Below the pieces are notes generated by a model. That model ran no database searches, was not told the origin of the DNA, and saw only the letters and a list, made by a program, of their open reading frames with translations. This document shows, in pieces, positions 21,781-30,838 of a stretch of DNA of 64,000 nucleotides. The stretch covers positions 77,033,501-77,097,500 of the forward strand of contig CM075652.1 in NCBI GenBank assembly GCA_037953625.1. The letters run 5' to 3'. This DNA comes from Crotalaria pallida (Eukaryota; Streptophyta; Magnoliopsida; Fabales; Fabaceae). The translations under genes and the position numbers were made by a program. Position 1 is the stretch's first letter; each line of letters starts with the position of its first letter.

Positions 21781-23543
21781 GTAAGAGGGTTCGGGTTACC
21801 TTTGCTTAAGAAGTAAATTATAGGATTATATAGTGGTAGCTAGGAATAGAGTAATTAAAAGTATGTTAATGAACCTTAGGGTACCCCGTTGATGGAAATA
21901 AAGAAATTAAAATTGTGACGAGAAACCACACCTTAGGGAATAAAATGTATGAGCATAGAATAAGTCCCGGAATGGATGAGCGTGTTTAGAATATTGAAAT
22001 AGTTAATATAAAACCAAATGTGGGAAATTATAAAGTAAAAGCTATAGGGGAGGTAAAGGAACAAAAGGGTAAAAGAGAGTCTAAAATAAGGAATAAGGAA
22101 TGCACGCGGAGTAAAGTAGAGAATAGAAATAAAATGATGAATTAAGATTTAAAATAAAATAAGGAAAACGATAAGTGGATTTACGAATAGATAAGAAAAC
22201 TAAGAGAGAGTACATTATGAGGGAAGTTGGAGTGAAATAATTGAAAAGTTAGATTAAGAGAATAGAGCAATTAAAACTAATATAGTTAATGAAATAGGAA
22301 CAATGAATTGGGTAATTGATTGAGATAGGGAAACGGAGAAATAACTAAGAATTAGTAACGAGAACTAGAATATATTATAATTGACCGTAATGATTAGAGT
22401 TGGATAAGATTGGGGGAAACTAACAAAGAGAAAAAGAATAAAGTAGAAAACGTAAAAAATGTGATAAGTCGTAAATGAAGATAAAGGCTAAAAGGATTCG
22501 GATGAGTATAAAAGAATTATTTAAATTGTAAGAAAAAGGAAAAGAAAGAAGGATATTGAAAAGAGTGAAAAGTAAATAATGTAACAATAAGTCTATAAAT
22601 AAAGAAACGAGAGAAAAGAGAAAAGTACAAAGAAAGAGTAAAATATAAAAGTACAAAGAAAGAGAAAAAGAGAAAAGTACAAACAAAAATAAAAAGAGAA
22701 AAGAGAATTAATTAAAAAGGAATAAAAGAGAACGGCTGATGGTCTGTTGGACTCAGTCATAAAGAAAAGATAAACGGCTGATGGTCTATTGGACTCAGTC
22801 ATAATGAATGATGAAAGGCTGATGGTCTGTGGGACTCAGTCATGATAAAAGATAAAAGTCCGGTGCGATCCTAGGAAGGCGTATCGGCATCGATGCGAGC
22901 CTAGGAAGGCGTGTCGATTAAAAAGATTAAAAAGAGAATAAAAGTCCGGTGCGAGCCTAGGAAGGCGTATCGGCATCGATGCGAGCCTAGGAAGGCGTGT
23001 CGATTAAAAGAAAAGAAAAGACGATTAAAAATAAAATAAAAGTCCGGTGCGAGCCTAGGAAGGCGTATCGGCATCGATGCGAGCCTAGGAAGGCGTGTCG
23101 ATTAAAAGAAAAGAAAAGACGATTAAAAAGAAAATAAAAGTCCGGTGCGAGCCTAGGAAGGCGTATCGGCGTCGATGCGAGCCTAGGAAGGCGTGTCGAT
23201 TAAAAGGAAAAAGAATGGAAAGGAAACGGTTGATGGTCTTTTGGACTCAGTCAAAATAAAAGGTAAAAGGGCTGATGGTCTGTTGGACTCAGTCATAAGA
23301 AAAAGGAAAGGAAAAGGAAGAAAAGAAGAAAAAGAAAAGAAAAGAGAATGTGAAAATGATAAGAGAATCAATAATTAAGAGAATGCGTGAATAAGTGAAG
23401 AACTGAAAGAGTTTATTTATATGAATAATTGTGAATAAAATATATTAATGATTAAGTAGGCTTAGTTATTTACTATGTCTTCTTTTAGAATTTATCTTTT
23501 TAAGTTCTGTGTAATTCTACCCTTCTTGATATCATTTTACAGG
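21781..23543 (+). other. Candidate 1763-bp intron in the solo LTR
   Basis: The donor CTCGAG|GTAAGAGG follows the leader. The acceptor is preceded by a polypyrimidine stretch and reads ATTTTACAG|GTACGGGAGCGGAGC. The exon text after the acceptor resembles that at 10424 and 47587 (GGTA...GAGCTT...GGCCGA). No open frame crosses the intron. Confidence 0.45.
22733..23297 (+). repeat. Tandem hairpin array in the solo LTR
   Basis: Two interleaved unit types. One (22733, 22772, 22813, 23227, 23269) folds as GGCTGA-TG-GTC-loop-GGAC-TCAGTC. The other is a dyad of two hairpins, four dyads between about 22859 and 23200: CGGTGCG-AG-CCT-AGGA-AGG-CGTATCG and CGATGCG-AG-CCT-AGGA-AGG-CGTGTCG. The two arms of the second type differ at pairs 3 and 4, yet all pairs remain Watson-Crick or G-T. 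Confidence 0.7.
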
Positions 23544-24580
23544 TACGGGAGCGGAGCTTACACTGTTGCGGGCCGAACTGGAAACCCTCCACTACTTGGA
23601 GTGTGTGGTTATGATACCAAGAGGGGATTTTGTTTTTAATTACATTAAAACTGTTATATTTTGTAATTTATAATATGTGTAGTTATATGCCCTGAGATTG
23701 GTATTAATCGGGCGTTAGGATCTGAACTAGTTTTTAATTTATTGCGTTTATGTTTTAAACAATTCTGGACTGACAGGTTTATAAGAAGGAAAATTTTGGG
23801 AAGTCCGAAAAACAGAGGAAACTCTGCTGAATTTTCCAGAGAATTTTCTTAAGTAATTAAATTCTAAAATGAACTTTTAAACTCTGATTTTTATTAAAAA
23901 CTAAAATTAACTATTACAAGTGAGGATGTTACAAACTACACTTTGTGACACCCTTGTTTTATATCTTGAAAATAATAAATATTTCCAAATATAGAATACT
24001 TGCAATCAAAAATGGGGTCTAGAAAATTTTTCCTTTTTAATTGGTACTTTCTCAATTATAAACAATTTTAACCTTGACGAATAATTTGAATTCAGCTCAA
24101 AAGTACCTTGTTCAAAAATCTCTCGAGACAACGCCTTTTTATTCTCAGAACATAATCCTTAGCGTTGATTAAAAACATATTAATTGTCTCTTGAGTTTAA
24201 TCGGATTTGTAGAATATAACTTATTTGTTGAATCCGTTTTAACCAAAATCAGAGTATGCGGAAGTAAAAATAATACTTGTGGGGCACTGCTGAGGTAAAT
24301 AAAAACATCATATATATATATATATATCATGATATAAAACCCCCACCAGTATCATAGTCGCAAGTAGCAAAAGTCGAGATAGCAAATTTTGATAAAACAT
24401 ATACATAACTAGCTGCTCAAAATAAACCTCACTCTAAGACCTCTCAAAAATATATACAATATATGACAAGACCAAAATAGAAGTCCCATAGCAGGTCATC
24501 CATGTCCTCAGCAGCTCCTTTGATCCTCTACAGCTCTATCCCTAGACCTAGGATCCAAAACATCTATGCTATGCAGGCTC

Positions 24581-25054
24581 CTAGGAACCAGTAGGTCCAC
24601 CTCTAGCTGAAACAGTAGGCTCGACAGACACCTCCTCCTCGTCCTCATCCTCCACGGGATCCTCCTCGACCTCGCCCGACTGTGCCGAGACCCCACCACT
24701 GGGCCTAGGATCTGCAGAAGCAATCCTCTCAAAATCAATCGGACCAGGAGAAAGAGTCTCCTTAGTAACAACTCTATGGGAAGAAGGGTGAGTACGAGTG
24801 GCAGCTCTAAAACGAAAACTATGAAATCGACGCATTGGTCGAGCCGGGGGTGGTCCTCTATATGTATAAAAGGGTGGAACATGCATAGTATAGACTAAAG
24901 GGATCCTAAATCTACGAGGTCGCACCCGAACCAGAGGGTTAGGGTGGTAGAGAGTGATCTCCACCTCCCCCTCAAAGGTGGCTCGGTGCTCCTCGTACGT
25001 CCATATACCACTAGGGATAGGGCGTATCTCGATGCAGGCTAGGTATCTGGCCAT
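24581..25054 (-). CDS. 157-residue ORF inside the LTR, left copy, function unknown
   Basis: I do not recognise this protein. It starts at ATG 25054, five bases after an acceptor-like TTTAG on the minus strand, where the other LTRs here begin their second exon. The N-terminal half is compact and ordered-looking (MARYLACIEIRPIPSGIWTY, then EVEITLYHPNPLVRVRPRRF). A Pro/Arg-rich middle and a very acidic tail follow (EVEEDPVEDEDEEEV). No membrane segment, signal peptide or zinc motif is visible. The right LTR has the same frame open, 9 residues different. It might be an LTR-encoded accessory protein or a chance open frame in G+C-richer sequence. Confidence 0.4.
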   Translation of the reverse strand: MARYLACIEIRPIPSGIWTYEEHRATFEGEVEITLYHPNPLVRVRPRRFRIPLVYTMHVPPFYTYRGPPPARPMRRFHSFRFRAATRTHPSSHRVVTKETLSPGPIDFERIASADPRPSGGVSAQSGEVEEDPVEDEDEEEVSVEPTVSARGGPTGS

Positions 25055-25278
25055 CACCTAAACAGGGCATAGGGAGTAACTATACACATATACATAATCA
25101 ATAAAGACTAAATTACAAACACAAGTATATCATGGACAGACAATAATGCAAGTACATATGAGCATACCCTTTTTCAACATTATATCTCTTATAATGCAAG
25201 TGGCATGATGCATGATTTCTATCCACAACTGAGGCCTCTAACACTAGTCCATCTTGGACGTCCATCCAGTACACCCAT

Positions 25279-25482
25279 GTGTTCCCAAAACACTGACATT
25301 CGTTCCCAGAACATATGCCAAACCATACTTGGAAAAACAAGCATCACTCCCAGAGTGTGCATCACGTTCCCGGAACGCATAAAAACCATGTCCCAGACAC
25401 TGGCCACATTCCCAGAATGTGTCATAAAGTAGGTTACAAATTTGGTACTCCCGGAGTACCCTCCTCATATTCCCAGAATATG
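25279..25482 (-). repeat. Array of eight covarying palindromes, TCCC(A/G)GA core, left LTR
   Basis: Eight short dyads share a core but have different, self-complementary arms: GTGTTCCCAAAACAC (25279), GTTCCCAGAAC (25302), CACTCCCAGAGTG (25345), CGTTCCCGGAACG (25365), TGTCCCAGACA (25389), CACATTCCCAGAATGTG (25405), GGTACTCCCGGAGTACC (25444) and CATATTCCCAGAATATG (25466). Each arm change on one side is matched on the other. They lie upstream of the LTR ORF in transcript direction, inside the candidate intron. Confidence 0.85.
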
Positions 25483-27082
25483 ATAATTGTTTCTTACCAA
25501 CCTATCTTCCACTCTCTATGCATGAATGCACAATTATTTAGGTTGGTTTTTATCTTTAATTAACTATTGTGATTTAGAATTATCTCAATTTCTATTTTGA
25601 ATGATTAATTTGAGGTATAACCTTTGGCACAACAATTCATCCATGAATTAACTTAAAAATATGCCATTAGGCTTGGATTGGGAAAAACTTAACCAATGGT
25701 ATCAACTTTTAACTTAAAAGACTTAACTTTTATTTTTCGGTTTCAGGTACTAACCGATTACAGTCTCAGGCTAACCGGTCAGAATTACAGACCTGAACTT
25801 ACTAACCATTGCAATTCAGAAAACCCTTTTTCTTGAATTCTCTACCCAATCCATAAACAGATTCTTAACTTTGTTATATACCTCAAATCCCACTGATTTC
25901 ATCATTCAAAAGTCTAAATCACAATCCAATTCCAATGGAGCATAATTTCCTCTTGAAATTATCTCATAACATTAAGGCATTAACTCCTCAATTACAATCT
26001 GAAACAAACAGTATTTATTCACATGTTTTCAGATTGATTCCAAGTGAAATTGGAGTATAGACTTGAGTAAAAATGGTAAGAACACAGGGCCAATTTCAGA
26101 AATTCATTTTCTTTGAAAATTTACAGTATCTAACCGGTTACAAATTTCGAATAACCGGTTAGATTATGCAGTCTGTACACTGAAAAATGAGGTTTTGCAT
26201 ACCATTCTTTTCAATACTAAAATCTAACCAATTTCATCAATCAATAGAGTTCACATACCTTAATTTAAACATGTTTAACCACAGAAACATATTTCATTTG
26301 CATGCATTCAATTTATAGTATTAAATTGCATAAAAACACACATAAACACAATTTAATACCACAAAACTCAGAATAACCATTTAGATTATGATTCAATCAT
26401 CAAAATCACTTGCATGCAGGTTATCAAACTTGCTCAACCAGGATTGAGTCACAGATTTGGCCTCCAAGCCTTTTTAACCTTTACACATAATGCCCTTTTG
26501 AGTCTTTGTTGACTCAAATCCTAAAACACACGATTTTAGTCTCAATCTAGTATAAGGTAAACTTCTCCCATACCTCAAAGTCGTGTTTGATGAGTATAAT
26601 CACTGAGATTGAAGAAAATCCACAAACTCCACAAAAATTCTAGGTTCTGCTCTCAACCACGTTTTTCAGCAACAGGGTCCAAACACCAGGGATTTTGACA
26701 TAGAGATTGACCAAACAAATTAGGGAAAACAATTAGGACTTGCTCTAGGTAACATGCACTAAAGAATCGAAGTGATTTGAGGCTTAAAAGTTATCTGTAC
26801 TTACCAAAATCAAAGCTTAAACCCAGCTTCCAGAAACAAGAAAAACACAGAATCAACTTTCCAACTTCAACTTCCAAGATCGATTTCTCCTCACACAAGA
26901 ACTCTCTGCTCACGGTTTTTATGTCAAAACAAAGCCCTTGATTCAAGCTTTGTGGAGGTGTATCACTCGCTCTCCAACACTCAGAAACGAAGAAGAATTA
27001 CTCCAGACGAATTAGGAACCCTAACAGAGCCTCTCAACACCAAACTCAACAAAATCAACCCTAAATTCTTCAGCAACACTGG

Positions 27083-27262
27083 CTTTTATAGAGAGATTAG
27101 GTTGACATGCAAAAGGACGCGGGTTTTCCACTAATCTTAGGCTGATTTCGTGGCGAATTCGTGGATTAATCAAGTGATTACTCATCAAAACACACTAACC
27201 CAATTTCTGGGTTCATCGTGTAACCGGTTACAGGGCATTACTAACCGGTTAGATCAGTGTAA
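27083..27262 (-). promoter_or_regulatory. LTR promoter of the left LTR: AACCGGTT palindromes and TATA box
   Basis: TGTAACCGGTTACA and CTAACCGGTTAG (27222-27262) lie about 130 bp upstream, on the minus strand, of TATAAAAG (27083-27090). The right LTR repeats this at about 35745-35783 and 35606-35613. Further AACCGGTT copies near 25755-25790 and 26130-26165 lie downstream of the TATA box. Confidence 0.6.
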
Positions 27263-27520
27263 AATTTAAAAATTAATACTTTTAAAACTTTTCCCTCCAA
27301 GAACCTTTCTAATATTACATTTGGGTCCTAATCCAAGGACTAAAATGCAATATCCATATTTTTGTATTTATTTGCCATATAAAAATACTTTAACCTATTT
27401 TAATATTTCAAGGCTAATTAAATACAAAATATAAACTTGGAAAATTTATATAAATTAATAATAAAACTTTATTATTAATTTCCTTATTATCCGGGAGACG
27501 AAAATTAGGGGTGTTACACT

Positions 27521-27532
27521 ACTCCCCCACTT
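27521..27532 (-). other. Polypurine tract of the Tekay-like element
   Basis: AAGTGGGGGAGT on the minus strand, directly next to the inner edge of the left (3') LTR, where plus-strand priming is expected. Confidence 0.75.
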
Positions 27533-27561
27533 AAAAGGAATTTCGTCCCCGAAATTCTAAC

Positions 27562-28793
27562 TTACATAAACAACTCAGGGTGCTCTTGACGCATCTTCTC
27601 CTCTAATGCCCATGTAGCTTCAGACACGTCAGCATTTTCCCATATAACCTTAACTAAAGGTATTTCTTTTCCCCTAAGCCGCTTAACTTCACGATCTTCT
27701 ATCCGGACTGGTGTGACTTCAAAGGTAAGGTTCTCCTTCAAAGCTAGATCATCAGGTTGAATTTTCAAAACAACCGATGGGTCATGCACGTATTTCTTCA
27801 ATTGAGAAACGTGAAAGACATTGTGAAAATTTGACAGAGAGGGTGGTAAAGCTATTTGATAGGCAACAGGACCAACTCTCTTGAGGATTTGGTACGGACC
27901 TATACACTTAGGTGAAAGCTTTCGAGTTCTCAAGGCTCTACTGATTCCTTTCATCGGAACTATCCGAAGAAACACATGGTCGCATTCTGAAAACTCTATT
28001 GGTTTCCTCCTCTTATCAGCATAACTCTTCTGCCGACTCTGAGCCACTTTCATCTTTGCCTGAACCATCTTGATCTTCTCAGTTGTCTGCTGCACAATTT
28101 CTGGTCCAACCACTAAGTTCTCCCCCACTTGAAACCAGCATAGCGGGGTTTGGCATTTCCTTCCATACAAAGCCTCAAACGGTGCCATTCCGATGCTTGC
28201 ATGATAACTGTTGTTGTACGTGAATTCTGCAAGGGGTAACACTTGATCCCAACTTCCTTGCTCTTCAAGTGCACAAGCCCTCAATATATCTTCTAAAGAC
28301 TGAATAGTTCTCTCCGTTTGACCATTCGTCTGTGGATGATAAGCAGAACTCAACTTTAAGCTTGTTCCCATAGCGCTATGCAAACTCTTCCAAAACTGTG
28401 AAGCAAACCTGGGATCCCGATCCGACACAATACTCGAAGGCACTCCGTGTAGACGACCTACCTCCTTAATGTAGATCTGGGTTAACTTATTCAAAGGATA
28501 GCGCATATTTATCGGAATAAAATGCGCCGACTTAGTCAACCGATCCACAATCACCCAGATTGCATCATGATTTGCTGCTGTCTTTGGCAAACCAGATACA
28601 AAATCCATTGAGATACTATCCCACCTCCATTGAGGGATACTTAAGGGGTGCAACTGTCCTCCCGGTTTCTGATGTTCTACTTTAGCTTTCTGATAAATTA
28701 AACATGAAGCCACATACTCCGCGACATCCCTTTTCAAACCAGACCACCAAAACATCTTCAGATCCTGATACATTTTGGTTGATCCTAGATGCA
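27562..28793 (-). pseudogene. Chromovirus integrase with chromodomain-like C-terminus
   Basis: Open from the Cassandra edge to its stop. The HHCC zinc region is damaged: CLIYQKAK stands where C-x2-C is usual, so the second Cys is Tyr. The catalytic core shows ISMDFVSGLPK (first Asp), SIVSDRDPRF (second Asp) and the NGQTERTIQSLEDILRAC glutamate. The GPY/F-like region follows (LSPKCIGPYQILKRVGPVAYQI). The C-terminal KEIPLVKVIWENADVSEATWALEEKM is the chromodomain-type tail that guides Tekay/Del elements to heterochromatin. The first residues of integrase are split off by the Cassandra LTR. Confidence 0.85.
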
Positions 28794-29195
28794 TGTAACA
28801 TCCCTGGCAGGCAAATGGGTTGCGACTATCCCCACATACCAACACGGGTCTTTTCAGCGTGCTTTGTCCTCACTCGCACACTTCCCGGGAAAACTTCCCA
28901 GGAGGTCACCCATCCCAGAATTACCCCAAGTCAAGCACGCTTAACCATGGAGTTCTTATGTGATGGGCTACCGAAAAGAAGATGCATCTTGTTGATATGG
29001 GTAGTACTAATCAATTCATTTAAGCCTTCCTGTACTGTGTAGTCCCATTCCTACACAGTCTCAGGATCACCCTTTCATTCTGGTGTGTCGGTTCATCCAT
29101 GTACCCCTCCCTTAGAAGCCTGCCAGGAGCCGCTCCTTGTCCGTGCCTCTTTGCACCGGCGATCACTCCCCGCCCTCATCAGCCCGGGTCTTACA
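28794..29195 (-). mobile_element. Solo LTR of a Cassandra TRIM element with 5S rRNA sequence
   Basis: A 402-bp insertion flanked by ATGCA (28789-28793 and 29196-29200). On the minus strand it runs from TGTAAGACCCGGGC to GGGATGTTACA, the known Cassandra ends. It contains a 5S-rRNA-like block (28893-28990) with an intact-looking C box and A box. It lies exactly between the RNase H and integrase coding of the chromovirus and splits the polyprotein. No internal domain or second LTR is present, so it is a solo LTR. Identification rests on known Cassandra structure (LTRs that carry 5S genes). Confidence 0.9.
28893..28990 (-). ncRNA. 5S rRNA-derived sequence in the Cassandra LTR
   Basis: The minus strand carries the 5S internal control region: GTTAAGCGTGCTTG (28932-28945) and GGATGGGTGACCTCCTGG (within 28893-28917), preceded by CCCATCA.. 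AGAACTCC-like text. About 95 of the usual 120 nt are recognisable and the 5' third is diverged. In Cassandra this block is thought to recruit RNA polymerase III; it is not a functional rRNA gene. Confidence 0.85.
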
Positions 29196-29200
29196 ATGCA

Positions 29201-29831
29201 TACTCATCCGACTCTTATGTGCTTCATCAAGAATCAATCTTCTAACCTCCTGATCTTTTGGTATGCAAATCCTTGTTCTGAAACGAAGGATTCCATCCAA
29301 CCCAATCTTAAAATCAGGTTCCTTCCCCTCTGAACCTAATCTCATCTTTTCAATCAACTCCTCAACTGCTTGTTGTAACTCCAGAATTCTTTCCAAGAAT
29401 TCATTCGTGATCTGCAACATTCCCAACTTGATGCTTGATGGTTCCACTTGCGTCAACAAGCTCAAGTCTCTGAATTCCTCGATCAAAGCTGCTTCCTTCA
29501 CCATCATTGCACTTATGTGGATTGCTTTCCGACTCAAAGCATCCGCAACCACATTCGCCTTACCCGGATGGTAATGGAGCTTAAAGTCATAATCCTTCAA
29601 AAACTCCATCCACCTTCTTTGCCTCATGTTCAACTCTTTTTGGTCGAACAGATATCTCAAACTCTTATGGTCACTAAATACTTGGAAAGTAGTGCCATAG
29701 AGATGATGTCTCCATATCTTTAAGGCAAACACTTTCGCAGCCAATTCCAAATCGTGTGTCGGGTAATTCACCTCATGATTCTTCAACTGTCGTGATGCAT
29801 AAGCCACTACTCTTCCTTCTTGCATTAACAC
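29201..29831 (-). pseudogene. Chromovirus RNase H and start of integrase
   Basis: RNase H motifs: GRVVAYASRQLKNHEVNYPTHDLEL, then FALKIWRHHLYGTTF, FSDHKSLRYLF and YHPGKANVVADALSRKA. The frame runs on into the linker and the N-terminal integrase text (RRLILDEAHKSRMSMH), then hits the Cassandra LTR. Its upstream end at 29831 meets the RT frame through a frameshift, since the usual YCDAS-like RNase H start is garbled in the preceding frame. RNase H would remove the RNA template during reverse transcription. Confidence 0.8.
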
Positions 29832-30838
29832 ACACCCAAGTCCTTGCTTAGGTGCATCACAGTATACTTCAAAACTCTTGTGAGGTCAAGTAAGATTAAC
29901 ACAGGAGACGATGTTAACCTGTCCTTTAACTCTCGGAAACTACTTTCACACCTGTCGTCCCACACAAACGGTTGATCTTTCCTAGTCAACTTGGTCAAAG
30001 GCAATGCAATCTTGGAAAATCCTTCTATAAACCGACAATAGTATCCAGCCAGCCCTAAGAAACTTCTCACCTCAGTCACAGTCTTAGGCTGTTCCCAGCT
30101 TAACACTGAACTCACCTTTGCTAGATCCACCGCAATTCCTTCCTTAGAGATTACATGCCCAAGAAGCTTTACTTCATTCAACCAAAACTCGCATTTCGTA
30201 AGTTTGGCGTACAACTGCTTCTCCTTCAGGACCTTCAACACAATCCTGAGATGTTCTTCATGCTCCTCCGGACTTTTAGAATAGACCAAAATATCATCTA
30301 TAAACACCACTACGAACAAATCCAGGTATGGTCTAAAGATCTGGTTCATATAATCCATGAAAATCGCAGGTGCATTAGTCAATCCGAACGGCATCACAAC
30401 ATACTCATAATGATCGTATCGAGATCGAAATGCAGTCTTGGGTATATCTTCTTCCTTTATCCTGATCTGATGATAGCCCGATCTCAGATCAATCTTTGAA
30501 GATACTGCAGCTCCCCTAACTTGATCCATAAGGTCATCAATCCTTGGCAAAGGATACTTATTCTTAATGGTGACCTTATTTAATTGTCTGTAGTCCACAC
30601 ACATTCTCATACTTCCATCCTTCTTCTTTACAAACAGTAGTGGAGCTCCCCAAGGCGAAACACTTGGCCTGATCATCTGCTTCTGCAACAATTCCTCTAT
30701 CTGCTTTTTCATTTCTGCCATTTCCGGTGGTGCCATTCTATAAGGAGCAATAGAGATGGGACCAGCTCCAGGAACTAAATCAATCCCAAACTCTATTTCT
30801 CGCTTCGGAGGTAATCCTGGTATCTCTTCAGGAAATAC
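29825..30838 (-). pseudogene. Chromovirus reverse transcriptase
   Basis: From about 30838 the frame reads the protease-RT linker (FPEEIPGLPPKREIEFGIDLVPGAGPI) and then RT: RPSVSPWGAPLLFVKKKDGSMRMCVDYRQLN, KIDLRSGYHQIRI, the MPFGLTNAPAIF motif, and the catalytic FIDDIL (the chromovirus form of YVDD). LGHVISKEGI and FLGLAGYYCRFIEGFS follow. A stop at 30837-30839 separates it from protease. The 3' end runs out of frame near 29870 before RNase H. The catalytic Asp pair is intact, so the damage is to translation rather than to the active site. Confidence 0.88.

Larger units (their letters stand above)
20648..23933 (+). mobile_element. Solo gypsy LTR (3286 bp) with AACTA duplication
   Basis: Starts TGTAACATCCC and ends GGATGTTACA, with AACTA at 20643-20647 and 23934-23938. 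No primer site or polypurine tract adjoins it, so the body was removed by LTR-LTR recombination. In order it shows a TTCGCTTAAGCGAA palindrome cluster, a TATA box, a long pyrimidine-rich leader, a splice donor at 21780/21781, an A-rich intron, tandem hairpin repeats (22733-23297), an acceptor at 23543, an exon hairpin and an AACAGAGGAAACTCTG end module. Open frames in the leader (21262-21784) have low-complexity Ser/Pro/Leu translations and are not believable genes. Confidence 0.88.
23944..27518 (-). repeat. Tekay-like element 3' LTR (left copy)
   Basis: 3575 bp; TGTGACACCC at the left edge and GGGTGTTACA at the right. On the minus strand the order is AACCGGTT palindromes (27222-27262), TATAAAAG at 27083-27090, a leader, donor-like sites (GTAAGT near 26800; GAG|GTATGG near 26575), a long A+T-rich stretch with further AACCGGTT sites, the hairpin array (25279-25482), an acceptor-like TGTTTAG|GTG at about 25059 and a 157-codon ORF. 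A (TA)n run lies at about 24309-24327. Confidence 0.93.

Noticed and set aside
21262..21784. Three overlapping plus-strand open frames in the solo LTR
   Set aside because: They translate CT-rich leader as Ser/Pro/Leu runs in every frame, end around the splice donor, and resemble no protein.
22859..23200. Regular repeats that might look like a CRISPR array
   Set aside because: There are no unique spacers of constant length and no cas genes, and the setting is a plant LTR. The units are tandem hairpins.
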